A stretch of 64,000 nucleotides of DNA. Origin: Aquipseudomonas alcaligenes. GTDB taxonomy: Bacteria; Pseudomonadota; Gammaproteobacteria; Pseudomonadales; Pseudomonadaceae. The notes beneath the pieces are model-generated. The model had not been told where the DNA came from, did no database searches, and saw only the letters and a program-made list of their open reading frames with translations. Location of the stretch: assembly GCF_003205495.1 (NCBI RefSeq), contig NZ_QJRX01000002.1, positions 248,001-312,000 on the forward strand, read 5' to 3'. Every line of letters begins with the position of its first letter. Positions within the stretch are counted from its first letter, which is position 1. Below are positions 40,680 to 51,206 of the stretch, piece after piece. The translations under genes were made by a program, and so were the position numbers.

Positions 40680-42114
40680 CGGCCACCTCCAGCGCCGGCA
40701 GGTTCTTGAAGGCCTGCAGGGCGCGCTCGCGCGAGCGCGCCAGGTCGACGATCGGGCGCGGGTAGTCGGCGACGCCGAACAAGCCGCCCATTGCCGACGG
40801 ATCATGGATGTCGCGCTTGTTCAGCCCGGCCAGCTCCGGCACCCAGGTGCGGATGAAACGGCCATCCGGGTCGAATTTCTGCGACTGGCTGATTGGGTTG
40901 AAGATGCGGAAGTAGGGCGCCGCGTCGGTGCCGGTGGAGGCGCTCCACTGCCAGCCGCCGTTGTTGGCGGCCAGGTCGCCGTCGATCAGATGCTGCATGA
41001 AGAAGCGTTCGCCCAGGCGCCAGTCGAGCAGCAGGTTCTTGGTGAAGAACATCGCCACCACCATGCGCAGGCGGTTGTGCATCCAGCCGGTGGCCAGCAG
41101 CTGGCGCATGGCGGCATCGACGATGGGAATGCCGGTGCGGCCCTGCTGCCAGGCTTCCAGGTCCCCGGGCGCATCGCGCCATGGCACGGCCTCGGTCTCC
41201 GGGCGGAAGGCGCGGTGCCGCGATACCCGTGGGTAGCCGACCAGGATGTGCTTGTAGAACTCGCGCCAGAGCAGTTCGTTGATCCAGCTGACGACGCCCG
41301 GGTTGCCGCTGTCGAACTCGCCCTGGTTGCTGCGCAGGGCGGCATGCAGGCACTGGCGCGGCGAGATCACGCCGGCGGCGAGGTAGGGTGACAGCTGGCT
41401 GGTGCCGTCGATGGCGGGGAAGTCGCGCTGCTCCTGGTACCAGGCCATGCGCTGCTCGGCGAAGTCGGCCAGGCGCCGCAGCGCAGCATCTTCGCCGGCT
41501 GGCCAGAACTCGCGCAGGGCCGGCGTAGGCGTGGCGAAGCCGTCCACTGCCGGCGGCAGCGGATCACCGGCAATCGCCAGGGGCGCCTGCGCCTGCGGCA
41601 CCGCCACCAGGGCCGGCAGGGCGCTGTGCAGCAGGCGGTAACAGGCCTTGCGGAACTGGCTGTAGACCTGGAAATAGTTGCCGGCCTGGGTCAGCACGCT
41701 GCCGGGGCGGAAGAACAGCTGGTCGAGGCACGCCCGGAAGGCCACGCCCAGGGGCTGCAGCGCCCTGGCCACGGCCTGGTCGCGGCGGCTCTCGTGGATG
41801 CCGTATTCCTCGTTGACCCAGACGGTGCCGACATCGTGGTTGCGGCACAGGGCGGCGAGCACCTCGGGGGCGTCGCGCCAGTGTGGTGCCTGGCGCACCA
41901 GCAGCGGCACGTTGAGGCGGGCCAGTTGCTGCTGCAGCTCGGCCAGGTTGCGCAGCCAGAAGTCCACCTTGGCCGGTGCATCATCATGCTCGCGCCACTG
42001 TTCGGGGCTGATCAGGTAGACGGCCAGGGTCGGGCCGGCGGCCATGGCGGCGGCGAGCGCGCTGTTGTCCTGTACGCGCAGGTCGCTGCGCAGCCAGATC
42101 AATTGATGTTTCAC
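40672..42114 (-). CDS. phrB: Deoxyribodipyrimidine photolyase
   Basis: Repairs cyclobutane pyrimidine dimers using blue light. 480 residues of the CPD class I type. An N-terminal antenna-binding domain (LIWLRSDLRVQDNSALAAA) is followed by a C-terminal FAD domain with GTSQLSPYLAAGVISPRQ, WINELLWREFYKH, TGWMHNRLRMVVAMF and NNGGWQWSASTGTDAAPYFRIFNP. Start is GTG 42114, sharing GTGA with the stop of the MerR gene. Cotranscription with a LitR-like regulator suggests light-responsive expression. Confidence 0.96.
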   Translation of the reverse strand: MKHQLIWLRSDLRVQDNSALAAAMAAGPTLAVYLISPEQWREHDDAPAKVDFWLRNLAELQQQLARLNVPLLVRQAPHWRDAPEVLAALCRNHDVGTVWVNEEYGIHESRRDQAVARALQPLGVAFRACLDQLFFRPGSVLTQAGNYFQVYSQFRKACYRLLHSALPALVAVPQAQAPLAIAGDPLPPAVDGFATPTPALREFWPAGEDAALRRLADFAEQRMAWYQEQRDFPAIDGTSQLSPYLAAGVISPRQCLHAALRSNQGEFDSGNPGVVSWINELLWREFYKHILVGYPRVSRHRAFRPETEAVPWRDAPGDLEAWQQGRTGIPIVDAAMRQLLATGWMHNRLRMVVAMFFTKNLLLDWRLGERFFMQHLIDGDLAANNGGWQWSASTGTDAAPYFRIFNPISQSQKFDPDGRFIRTWVPELAGLNKRDIHDPSAMGGLFGVADYPRPIVDLARSRERALQAFKNLPALEVADV

Positions 42115-43028
42115 AACAACTCCTGCTGCTTCAGCAGCTGTTCCGCGCTCAGCGGGTCGTCGGCCAGGTGCAGGCCGGGCAGTGTGCGCACCTCGTCGGC
42201 ATGGATGCGCGCCGCCGGGCCGGCCAGCAGCAGCGGCGCCGGGAAATGACTGTTGAGGCGCGGCAGCTCGCGTTGCAGCAGCTGCGCGTCGAGGCTGTGG
42301 CTGGAGTACAGCAGCAGGGCACGCGGGGCGATGCGTTCGCAGGCCAGGGCCAGCTCGCCCAGCGGCATGGGCCAGTCGAACACCTCCACCGGGCAGCCGG
42401 CGCTGCTGGCCAGCCAGGCGCACAGCCACAGCTCGGGCTCCAGCGGCAGGCTGGAGAGGTTGACCAGCAGCAGCGGCGCACCGCCCTGCTGGCGATTGCT
42501 GTGGTAGAGGCGGGCGCCGAGCTTGCTGCGCAGCCAGGAATGGAAGAACACCCGCTCCAGCTGGGCGCCGAACGGTGCGCCCTGCCAGCGCTGCTGCAGG
42601 TCGGCCAGCAGCGGCAGCAGCAGTTGCTGGCACAGGGTGCGCGGCGGGTAGAGGGCCAGGGCGCGGTTGAACTGTTCGTCCAGCGCGCGCTCGGCCTGCT
42701 GCTCGATGCTCTGCAGCAGCTCCTGGCGCAGGGCGTCCCAGGGGCTGGCGCCGCTGTGTGGCGCCAGCGGGCGCTGTTCCAGCAGCTCCTTGACCTGGCC
42801 GACCGCGACGCCGCGCGCCAGCCAGGTGAGGATGGCCTGGATGCGCACCACGTGATCCTGCGAGTACAGGCGGTGGCCCTTGGGTGTGCGGTGCGGCACG
42901 ATCAGCCCGTAGCGGCGCTCCCAGGCGCGCAGGGTGACCGGGTTGACCCCGGTGCTGCGCGCCACTTCGCGGATCGGCAGGTAGCCCTGGGCGAGGGCGG
43001 CCTGGTAGTCGTCGCCGGCCGTGCTCAT
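42111..43028 (-). CDS. MerR-family regulator of the LitR/CarH type lacking B12-binding motifs
   Basis: 305 residues. An N-terminal MerR winged helix (about 16-85: PIREVARSTGVNPVTLRAWERRYGL, TPKGHRLYS) is followed by a LitR/CarH-like C-terminal region. Two signatures of true cobalamin photoreceptors are not seen: the Trp...Glu-His pair of the helical bundle (here ...LERVFFHSW) and DxHxxG of the Rossmann part. It therefore looks like a class II LitR protein, which in P. putida is thought to act with a separate LOV photoreceptor. It probably represses its own operon through the TGTACA pairs at 43997-44069. Confidence 0.88.
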   Translation of the reverse strand: MSTAGDDYQAALAQGYLPIREVARSTGVNPVTLRAWERRYGLIVPHRTPKGHRLYSQDHVVRIQAILTWLARGVAVGQVKELLEQRPLAPHSGASPWDALRQELLQSIEQQAERALDEQFNRALALYPPRTLCQQLLLPLLADLQQRWQGAPFGAQLERVFFHSWLRSKLGARLYHSNRQQGGAPLLLVNLSSLPLEPELWLCAWLASSAGCPVEVFDWPMPLGELALACERIAPRALLLYSSHSLDAQLLQRELPRLNSHFPAPLLLAGPAARIHADEVRTLPGLHLADDPLSAEQLLKQQELL

Positions 43029-43975
43029 AGGGCGTTGCGCAGGCTGAGGTTTTCTGGGTGCGGCTGCAGGTAGGCCTGGCGCGCCACGTAGCGGTCCGGA
43101 TGACGGCGGAAATGGTGCTTGAGCAGGGTCAGCGGTACCACTAGGGGAATGATGCCGCTGCGGTACTGGGTGATCAGCTGCTGCATCTCTTCCTTCTCCT
43201 CGCTGCTCAGGGCCTGCTTGAGGTAGCCGGAGAGGTGCTGCAGCACGTTGCTGTGGGTGCCGCGAGTGGCGCACTTCTTCAGCGCCGCCATCAGCTGGCT
43301 GAAGTAGCGCGGGCCGAACTCCTGCGGGTCGTGCCTGCCCAGGTCGGCGAGCAGGCGGCCGAGGGCCTTGTACTGCAGCGGATTATTGGCCATCAGCTGG
43401 TACTTGTAGCGGGCGTGGAAGTCGAGGATCGCCTTGCGCGTCAGGCCGGCGTGCAGCAGGCGCTGCCACTCGGCGTAGGCGAACACGCGGGTGAGGAAGT
43501 TCTCGCGCAGCACCGGGTCGTTGAGCCGACCGTCTTCTTCCACCGGCAGGTCCGGGCGCAGGCGGGTGAAGGCGGCGGCGAAGATGCCGCTGGCGCCGCC
43601 GTCGGCCGGGTAGCCGTTGTCCTGGTAGACCTTGACCCGCTCCATGCCGCAGGAAGGCGACTTGTGCATGAAGATGTAGCCGCTGATGTCGTCCAGCTCG
43701 CCGGCCATGCGCGTTCCGTAGTCGTGCAGGGCCTGGGTCACGTCGCGCTCGCGGTTGACCGTGCCGAGGGCGCGCGGCGCCTGCGGGTCGCCGACCAGGC
43801 GGATGGGCTCGCGCGGGGTGCCCAGGCCGATGGCTACTTCCGGGCACAGCGGGACGAAGTCGAAATGCTCGGCCAGCACCCGGCTGCACAGGCGCGATTC
43901 CTTGTGGCCGCCGTTGTAGCGTACCTCGGCCCCCAGCAGGCAGGCGCTGATGCCCAGCTTGAGCTTGCTCGTCAT
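43025..43975 (-). CDS. DUF523 plus DUF1722 protein (YbgA-type)
   Basis: 316 residues: an N-terminal DUF523 domain (LGISACLLGAEVRYNGGHK, CPEVAIGLGTPREPIRL, KSPSCGMERVKVY) and a C-terminal DUF1722 domain (FLTRVFAYAEWQRL, FHARYKYQLMANNP). The conserved Cys residues of the DUF523 part suggest metal binding. YbgA homologues are often next to photolyase genes. It is the first gene of the operon and overlaps the MerR gene by 4 bp. Confidence 0.92.
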   Translation of the reverse strand: MTSKLKLGISACLLGAEVRYNGGHKESRLCSRVLAEHFDFVPLCPEVAIGLGTPREPIRLVGDPQAPRALGTVNRERDVTQALHDYGTRMAGELDDISGYIFMHKSPSCGMERVKVYQDNGYPADGGASGIFAAAFTRLRPDLPVEEDGRLNDPVLRENFLTRVFAYAEWQRLLHAGLTRKAILDFHARYKYQLMANNPLQYKALGRLLADLGRHDPQEFGPRYFSQLMAALKKCATRGTHSNVLQHLSGYLKQALSSEEKEEMQQLITQYRSGIIPLVVPLTLLKHHFRRHPDRYVARQAYLQPHPENLSLRNAL

Positions 43976-43996
43976 GGCTCCTCCCGTTCGTAAACT

Positions 43997-44069
43997 TGTA
44001 CAGGTTTTGCTGTTTGTACAGATATTCCTATCTTAGGAATTAACTTGTACAAGTCAAATTATTTGTACA
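43997..44069 (-). promoter_or_regulatory. Operon promoter overlaid by two TGTACA-N12-TGTACA operators
   Basis: Read on the minus strand, TTGACT (complement of 44052-44057), 16 bp, TAAGAT (complement of 44030-44035) is a strong sigma-70 promoter. Four perfect TGTACA hexamers lie at 43997-44002, 44015-44020, 44046-44051 and 44064-44069, forming two pairs each spaced by exactly 12 bp. One pair flanks the -35; the other lies just downstream of the start site. A further palindrome, ATTCCTA-TCT-TAGGAAT (44024-44040), covers the -10. The layout indicates repression, most simply by the LitR-like protein encoded in the operon. Confidence 0.85.
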
Positions 44070-44141
44070 GTTTTCGTATCGAGGTGTTTCGCCAGGCGTG
44101 CAGGGGCCGCCGCCCTGCTGGCGGTGCCTGGACGGCGGGGG

Positions 44142-44438
44142 TCAGGGGTAGTCGAGCAGCAGGCGGATCTGCGGCAGATGGGCGGCGACCCAGGCGCGGT
44201 CGATCGGTCCCCAGTCGGCGATGCGGTAATGGCCGGCGTTGTTGCGCTCGCCGTCGTGCTGCACGAAGTCGCAGCGGATATCCAGCTCGGCCAGCGCCGC
44301 CAGGGTGTCCTGGGCGGTGCGCCGTGGCATGCCGGTGGCGGCCATCAGCGCCGGCACGCTGGTGGCCGTGCCGCTGTCGATCAGCCAGGCGACGTAGAGG
44401 CGGCGGTAGAAGCTGGTGCGGGTCTTGCTGACTTCCAT
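44142..44438 (-). CDS. Winged helix-turn-helix domain protein
   Basis: 98 residues from ATG 44438. TSVPALMAATGMPRRTAQDTLAALAELDI is a clear helix-turn-helix, followed by a wing (CDFVQHDGERNNAGHYRI). A small predicted DNA-binding protein of unknown target, found beside valS in Pseudomonas. It is downstream of valS on the same strand with a hairpin between. Confidence 0.85.
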   Translation of the reverse strand: MEVSKTRTSFYRRLYVAWLIDSGTATSVPALMAATGMPRRTAQDTLAALAELDIRCDFVQHDGERNNAGHYRIADWGPIDRAWVAAHLPQIRLLLDYP

Positions 44439-44457
44439 GCGGGCTCCTGCAGACAGC

Positions 44458-44483
44458 ACAAGGCCCGCGATGGCGGGCCTTGT
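44458..44483 (-). terminator. Hairpin after valS (weak terminator candidate)
   Basis: ACAAGGCCCGC, loop GATG, GCGGGCCTTGT: a perfect 11-bp stem 7 bp downstream of the valS stop. It lacks a long T-tract on the minus strand, so read-through into the winged-helix gene is likely. Confidence 0.5.
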
Positions 44484-44489
44484 CGGGGG

Positions 44490-47321
44490 TTACAGCTTGG
44501 CGATCTTCTCGCGCTGCTCGACCAGCTTGGCCAGTGCCTGTTCGGCCTCTGCCAGCTTGGCGCGCTCCTTGTCGAGCACCTCGGCTGGGGCCTTGGCGAC
44601 GAAGCCCTCGTTGGCCAGCTTGCCGCCGACCCGCTGGACTTCGCCCTGCAGGCGCTGGATTTCCTTGTCCAGGCGCGCCAGTTCGGCGTCCTTGTCGATC
44701 AGGCCGGCCATCGGCACCAGCACCTGCATCTCGCCGACCAGGGCGGTGGCGGACATCGGCGCTTCCTCGGAGGCTTCCAGCACGCGCACCGACTCCAGCT
44801 TGGCCAGCTTGCTCAGCAGCGGCTCGAAGTCGGCCAGGCGGCGCAGGTCTTCGGCGCCCGCGTTCTGCACGATGATGTCGATGCGCTTGGCCATGGAGAT
44901 CTTCATCTCGCCACGGATCTGCCGCACGCCGAGCATCAGCTGCTTGACCCACTCGATGTCGCCTTCGGCGGCCGCGTCGATGCGGCTCTCGTTGGCCACC
45001 GGCCAGGCCTGCAGCATGATGGTGGCGCCGTCCTTGCCGGCCTGGGCCTTGATCCGCTGCCAGATTTCTTCGGTGATGAAGGGCATGAAGGGGTGGGCCA
45101 GGCGCAGGATCACTTCCAGCACACGCACCAGGGTGCGGCGGGTGCCGCGCTGGCGCTCGATCGGCGCGTTCTCGTCCCACAGCACCGGCTTGACCAGCTC
45201 CAGGTACCAGGCGCAGTACTCGTCCCAGATGAGCTCGTACAAGGCTTGTGCCGCCATGTCGAAACGGAAGGCATCGAGGTGGCGGGTCACGTCCTGCTCG
45301 CAGCGCTGCAGGGCGGAGATGATCCAGCGGTCCACCGGCGACAGGTCGACCGGCTCGTCGTTGACACCGGTGTCCTGGCCATCGGTGTTCTCGATAACGA
45401 AGTTGGCGGCATTCCACAGCTTGTTGCAGAAGTTGCGGTAGCCCTCGACGCGGCCCATGTCGAACTTGATGTCGCGGCCGGTGGAGGCCAGCGCCAGGTT
45501 GGTGAAGCGCAGGGCGTCGGTGCCGTAAGCGGCGATGCCCTCGGGGAACTCGGCGCGGGTCTGCTTGGCGATCTTCTCGGCCAGCTTGGGCTGCATCATG
45601 CCGCTGGTGCGCTTGGCCACCAGGGCTTCGAGGTCGATGCCGTCGACGATGTCCAGCGGGTCGAGCACGTTGCCCTTGGACTTGGACATCTTTTGGCCCT
45701 GGCCGTCACGCACCAGGCCGTGCACGTACACGGTCTTGAACGGGATCTGCCCGGTCAGGTGGGTGGACAGCATGATCATCCGGGCGACCCAGAAGAAGAT
45801 GATGTCGAAGCCGGTGACCAGTACGTCGGTCGGGTGGAAGGTCTTGAGGAAATCGGTCTGCTGTGGCCAGCCGAGGGTGGAGAAGGTCCACAGGCCGGAG
45901 CTGAACCAGGTGTCCAGCACGTCTTCGTCCTGGCGCAGGGCGATGTCACCGAGGTTGTGCTTGGCGCGCACTTCCGCCTCGTCGCGGCCGACATAGACGT
46001 TGCCGGCCTCGTCGTACCAGGCCGGGATGCGGTGGCCCCACCAGAGCTGGCGGCTGATGCACCAGTCCTGGATGTCGCGCATCCAGCTGAAGTACATGTT
46101 CTCGTACTGCTTGGGCACGAACTGGATCTCGCCGCTCTCGACCACGGCGATGGCTTTTTCCGCCAGCGGCTTGGTGGAGACGTACCACTGGTCGGTCAGC
46201 CACGGCTCGATCACGGTGCCGGAACGGTCGCCCTTCGGCACTTTCAGGGCGTGGTCTTCGATCTTCTCCAGCAGGCCGGCGGCTTCGAAGGCAGCAACGA
46301 TCTGCTTGCGCGCGACGAAGCGGTCGAGGCCGGCGTATTCGGCCGGCAGGCTGCCGTCGATCTCGGCATTGACGCTGCCGTCGATGTTGAACACCTGGGC
46401 CTTGGCGAGCACCTGGGCGTCCTTGTCGAAGATGTTGATCAGCGGCAGGTTGTGGCGCTTGCCGACTTCATAGTCGTTGAAGTCGTGGGCCGGGGTGATC
46501 TTCACGCAGCCGGTGCCGAACTCGGGGTCGCAGTAGTCGTCGGCGATGATCGGGATGCGCCGGCCCACCAGCGGCAGTTCGATGTAGCTGCCGATCAGCG
46601 CCTTGTAGCGCTCGTCTTCCGGGTGCACGGCCACGGCGGAGTCGCCGAGCATGGTTTCCGGGCGGGTGGTGGCGACGATCAGGTAGTCCAGGCCCTCGGC
46701 GGTTTTCTTGCCGTCGGCCAGCGGGTAGCGCAGGTTCCACAGGTGGCCCTTCTCGTCGTGGTTTTCCACTTCGAGGTCGGAGATGGCGGTGTGGAACTTG
46801 GTGTCCCAGTTGACCAGGCGCTTGCCGCGGTAGATCAGGCCGTCCTGGTGCAGGCGCACGAAGGCTTCCTTCACCGCTTCGGAGAGGCCCTCGTCCATGG
46901 TGAAGCGCTCGCGCGACCAGTCCACCGAGCTGCCCAGGCGACGGATCTGCCGGGTGATGGTGCCGCCGGACTGTTCCTTCCACTCCCAGACCTTCTCCAG
47001 GAACTTCTCGCGGCCCAGGTCGTGGCGACCGATGCCATCGGCGGCCAGCTGGCGCTCGACCACCATCTGGGTGGCGATGCCCGCGTGGTCGGTGCCCGGC
47101 TGCCACAGGGTGTTGCGGCCCTGCATGCGGCGGAAGCGGATCAGGCAGTCCATGATCGAGTTGTTGAAGCCGTGGCCCATGTGCAGGCTGCCGGTGACGT
47201 TCGGCGGCGGGATCATGATGGTGTAGGGCTCGCCGGAACCTTGCGGGGCGAAATAGTTGTTCTGCTCCCAGGTCTGGTACCAGGAAGTTTCGATGGCGTG
47301 GGGCTGGTAGGTCTTGTCCAT
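44490..47321 (-). CDS. valS: Valyl-tRNA synthetase
   Basis: Charges tRNA-Val and edits misactivated threonine. 943 residues of class I synthetase: HMGH at 47-50 (HIGH motif, in [13 protein letters not shown]), the CP1 editing domain (about 190-350), KMSKS (in [10 protein letters not shown], about 550), an anticodon-binding domain, and a C-terminal coiled coil ([20 protein letters not shown]). The open frame extends 21 codons upstream, but ATG 47321 ([11 protein letters not shown]) is the family start. Confidence 0.98.
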   Translation of the reverse strand: MDKTYQPHAIETSWYQTWEQNNYFAPQGSGEPYTIMIPPPNVTGSLHMGHGFNNSIMDCLIRFRRMQGRNTLWQPGTDHAGIATQMVVERQLAADGIGRHDLGREKFLEKVWEWKEQSGGTITRQIRRLGSSVDWSRERFTMDEGLSEAVKEAFVRLHQDGLIYRGKRLVNWDTKFHTAISDLEVENHDEKGHLWNLRYPLADGKKTAEGLDYLIVATTRPETMLGDSAVAVHPEDERYKALIGSYIELPLVGRRIPIIADDYCDPEFGTGCVKITPAHDFNDYEVGKRHNLPLINIFDKDAQVLAKAQVFNIDGSVNAEIDGSLPAEYAGLDRFVARKQIVAAFEAAGLLEKIEDHALKVPKGDRSGTVIEPWLTDQWYVSTKPLAEKAIAVVESGEIQFVPKQYENMYFSWMRDIQDWCISRQLWWGHRIPAWYDEAGNVYVGRDEAEVRAKHNLGDIALRQDEDVLDTWFSSGLWTFSTLGWPQQTDFLKTFHPTDVLVTGFDIIFFWVARMIMLSTHLTGQIPFKTVYVHGLVRDGQGQKMSKSKGNVLDPLDIVDGIDLEALVAKRTSGMMQPKLAEKIAKQTRAEFPEGIAAYGTDALRFTNLALASTGRDIKFDMGRVEGYRNFCNKLWNAANFVIENTDGQDTGVNDEPVDLSPVDRWIISALQRCEQDVTRHLDAFRFDMAAQALYELIWDEYCAWYLELVKPVLWDENAPIERQRGTRRTLVRVLEVILRLAHPFMPFITEEIWQRIKAQAGKDGATIMLQAWPVANESRIDAAAEGDIEWVKQLMLGVRQIRGEMKISMAKRIDIIVQNAGAEDLRRLADFEPLLSKLAKLESVRVLEASEEAPMSATALVGEMQVLVPMAGLIDKDAELARLDKEIQRLQGEVQRVGGKLANEGFVAKAPAEVLDKERAKLAEAEQALAKLVEQREKIAKL

Positions 47322-47470
47322 GAGTCGGCGGGACCGTATTGGCAACTGAGCGGGAAAGCCGCCGAGTATAACGGCTGGCGCCACCCGCGGGCCACTGGCC
47401 GCCGGTTGGCGTGGCCCGGCGCTAGCCGCGGGGCCTCAGTTCGCCTGCCGGGCTGGCGAGTGTGGGCAAC

Positions 47471-47929
47471 TCAGGGCTTGGGCTGCTTGAGCAGGCGGTC
47501 CAGGCGGGCATCCAGGCGGCGCTTGAGCTCGGCCTCGATCTGCGGCACGAAGTCGTCGATCACGTCCTGCAGGATCAGCTGGGCGGCGGCACGCAGCTCG
47601 GCGTCCAGGCGGTTCTGCAGCAGCTGGCTCTGCACCACGCGAGCGGTCACCTGCGGCGCCACGCTGGCGGCCTGGGGCGCGGCGGGTGCCGCCACGGCCG
47701 GCTGCACCGGGTAGGACAGCGGCACGCTGGTTACCGGCGCGGCGGTGGCGGGAGCGGTGGTCGGCCCGGGGCCGGGCTCGATGATTTCCGAGAGCAGGGG
47801 GATCTGCAGGTCGTCGTCGAGGGTTTCGGTCAGCAGGGGCGGCTCCAGCTGCTCCTTCTCCAGCAGCTGGCGGATGGCCTCGAGGTCGTCCAGCAGATGG
47901 GCGGGTTTGGGCGGTTGGGAGCTGTCCAT
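47471..47929 (-). CDS. Uncharacterised protein between valS and holC
   Basis: 152 residues. An acidic helical N-terminus (LLDDLEAIRQLLEKEQ) is followed by a Pro/Ala-rich linker (about 52-95) and a C-terminal amphipathic, probably coiled-coil helix (LILQDVIDDFVPQIEAELKRRLDARLDRLLKQ). A protein of similar position and design is found in P. aeruginosa and is sometimes labelled as related to DNA polymerase III chi, which I cannot support from the sequence. Function unknown. Confidence 0.82.
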   Translation of the reverse strand: MDSSQPPKPAHLLDDLEAIRQLLEKEQLEPPLLTETLDDDLQIPLLSEIIEPGPGPTTAPATAAPVTSVPLSYPVQPAVAAPAAPQAASVAPQVTARVVQSQLLQNRLDAELRAAAQLILQDVIDDFVPQIEAELKRRLDARLDRLLKQPKP

Positions 47930-48008
47930 GGGCGTCGCGGGAGGGGGAGGTGGCCGAGGAGGCCGATTCTACGCTGTGCGGCGGGCTATTTCGAGAATGC
48001 GCTGCATT

Positions 48009-48425
48009 TCACAGCTCGACCCGCTGCGGCTCGTGGCCGAGCTGGCGGTACTGGCGGAAGTTCTCGCGGCACTGGGCCAGCAGCGCCGGCTCCTGGTTGA
48101 CGATCTCGATCACCCGGGTGAAACGGGCCAGGTGCGGCGACAGCTGCGGGTGCAGGTTGAGCAGCACGCCGCCTGCCTGTGCCGGCTCCTGGTCCAGGCC
48201 GATCACCACCGGCGCCTGCGCGTCTTGCTCGTGCAGGTTGTGGGGGATGAAGGATTCCGGGCGGAAGCTCCACAGCAGGCGGTCCAGTTCCTCGCACTGC
48301 GCCTGGTCGGCGCCGCGCAGGAACACCGGCAGGCCGGCCTTCCAGGCCTTGGCGGCCAGCTGGCAGGCCGCGCGCAGGCGGCCTTCCGGCGTGGCGGAGG
48401 AGAGCACGTAGAACTCGACGCGCAT
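48009..48425 (-). CDS. holC: DNA polymerase III chi subunit
   Basis: 138 residues. Chi bridges the clamp loader (through psi) and SSB. The sequence MRVEFYVLSSATPEGRLRAACQLAAKAW and LWSFRPESFIPHNL matches HolC. It lies 8 bp downstream of pepA, the usual gammaproteobacterial arrangement, so the two are cotranscribed. Confidence 0.95.
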   Translation of the reverse strand: MRVEFYVLSSATPEGRLRAACQLAAKAWKAGLPVFLRGADQAQCEELDRLLWSFRPESFIPHNLHEQDAQAPVVIGLDQEPAQAGGVLLNLHPQLSPHLARFTRVIEIVNQEPALLAQCRENFRQYRQLGHEPQRVEL

Positions 48426-48433
48426 GGGCCGGG

Positions 48434-49969
<1,536 letters not shown>

Positions 49970-50063
49970 CTATTTTTTCGAGGTCCGCCGTGGCGGGCCG
50001 TGCAACCGAGTGCGGCTAGTGTGAGCGTTGCCGCCTGAGCCTGACAACCCTGGAGCGTCCGGT

Positions 50064-51206
50064 TTGATCGTCTTCCGTTACCTTTCCCGTGAGGTGCTGG
50101 TCACCCTCGGCGCGGTGAGTGCCGTGCTGCTGGTGATCATCATGAGCGGGCGTTTCATCAAGTACCTTGCCCAGGCCGCACAGGGAGTGCTGGACCCGGG
50201 CGTGCTGTTCCTGATCATGGGCTACCGGATTCCCGGTTTCCTCCAGCTGATCCTGCCGCTGGGCCTGTTCCTTGGCATCCTGCTGGCCTACGGCCGGCTC
50301 TATCTGGACAGCGAGATGACCGTGCTGTCCGCCACCGGCATGAGCAACCGCCGCCTGCTCGGCTACAGCATGGCGCCGGCCGCCGTGGTCGCCGCTCTGG
50401 TGGCCTGGCTGAGCCTGGGCCTGGCGCCGCAGGGCGTGGCCGAGGTGGCGCGCATCCTCCAGCAGCAGGATGCCCTGACCGAATTCGACACCCTGGTTCC
50501 CGGCCGCTTCCAGGCCATGAAGGATGGCTCGCGGGTGACCTACACCGAGGGCCTGTCCGACGACCGCGCCCAGCTGGCCGGGGTGTTCATCACCGAGAAG
50601 CGTGCCGACCAAGGTCGCGCCGACCAGGGCAAGAGCCGCGCCGGCGGCATCACCCTGCTGGTGGCTGAGCAGGGCCGTCAGGTGATCCAGGAAGATGGCA
50701 GCCGCTACCTGATCCTGGAGAACGGCTACCGCTACGACGGCAACCCCGGCCGCGCCGACTACCGGGCGATCAAGTACGACACCTATGGCGTGCTTCTGCC
50801 CAAGCCGGAAGTCAGTGGCGAGATCGGCGAGCGCGAGGCGATTCCGACCCGCGAGCTGCTCGGCAGCGACGAGCCGCGCCACCAGGCCGAGCTGCAGTGG
50901 CGCCTGTCCATCCCGCTGCTGGTGTTCGTCGTCACCCTGCTGGCGGTGCCGCTGGCCCGCGTCAATCCGCGCCAGGGCCGCTTCCTCAAGCTGCTGCCGG
51001 CGATCCTCCTGTACATGGCCTACCTGGCGCTGCTGATCGGTGCCCGTGGCCAGCTGGACAAGGGCAAGATTCCCCTGGAGCTGGGCCTGTGGTGGGTCCA
51101 CGCGCTGTTCCTGCTGATCGGCCTCGGCCTGGTTGGCTGGCAGCCCCTGCAACTCAAGCTGGCCAGTCGCCGCGCAGCCAAGGAGATGGCCCATGGGCAG
51201 GCTTGA
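50064..51206 (+). CDS. lptF: LPS export ABC transporter permease LptF
   Basis: 380 residues of inner-membrane permease of the LptB2FGC complex that extracts LPS. It has an N-terminal helix pair (VFRYLSREVLVTLGAVSAVLLVIIM), a periplasmic beta-jellyroll (about 125-265), and C-terminal helices (LSIPLLVFVVTLLAVPLARVNPRQGR). The start is TTG 50064, translating as MIVFRYLSREVLV, the family N-terminus, after GGAGCG; another TTG at 50028 gives an unrelated extension. It overlaps lptG by 14 bp. Confidence 0.95.
   Translation: MIVFRYLSREVLVTLGAVSAVLLVIIMSGRFIKYLAQAAQGVLDPGVLFLIMGYRIPGFLQLILPLGLFLGILLAYGRLYLDSEMTVLSATGMSNRRLLGYSMAPAAVVAALVAWLSLGLAPQGVAEVARILQQQDALTEFDTLVPGRFQAMKDGSRVTYTEGLSDDRAQLAGVFITEKRADQGRADQGKSRAGGITLLVAEQGRQVIQEDGSRYLILENGYRYDGNPGRADYRAIKYDTYGVLLPKPEVSGEIGEREAIPTRELLGSDEPRHQAELQWRLSIPLLVFVVTLLAVPLARVNPRQGRFLKLLPAILLYMAYLALLIGARGQLDKGKIPLELGLWWVHALFLLIGLGLVGWQPLQLKLASRRAAKEMAHGQA

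Noticed and set aside
44124-47714. Open frame of about 1200 codons on the plus strand opposite valS
   Set aside because: Antisense shadow of valS with repetitive Gly/His/Val/Gln composition, no start signal and no motif.
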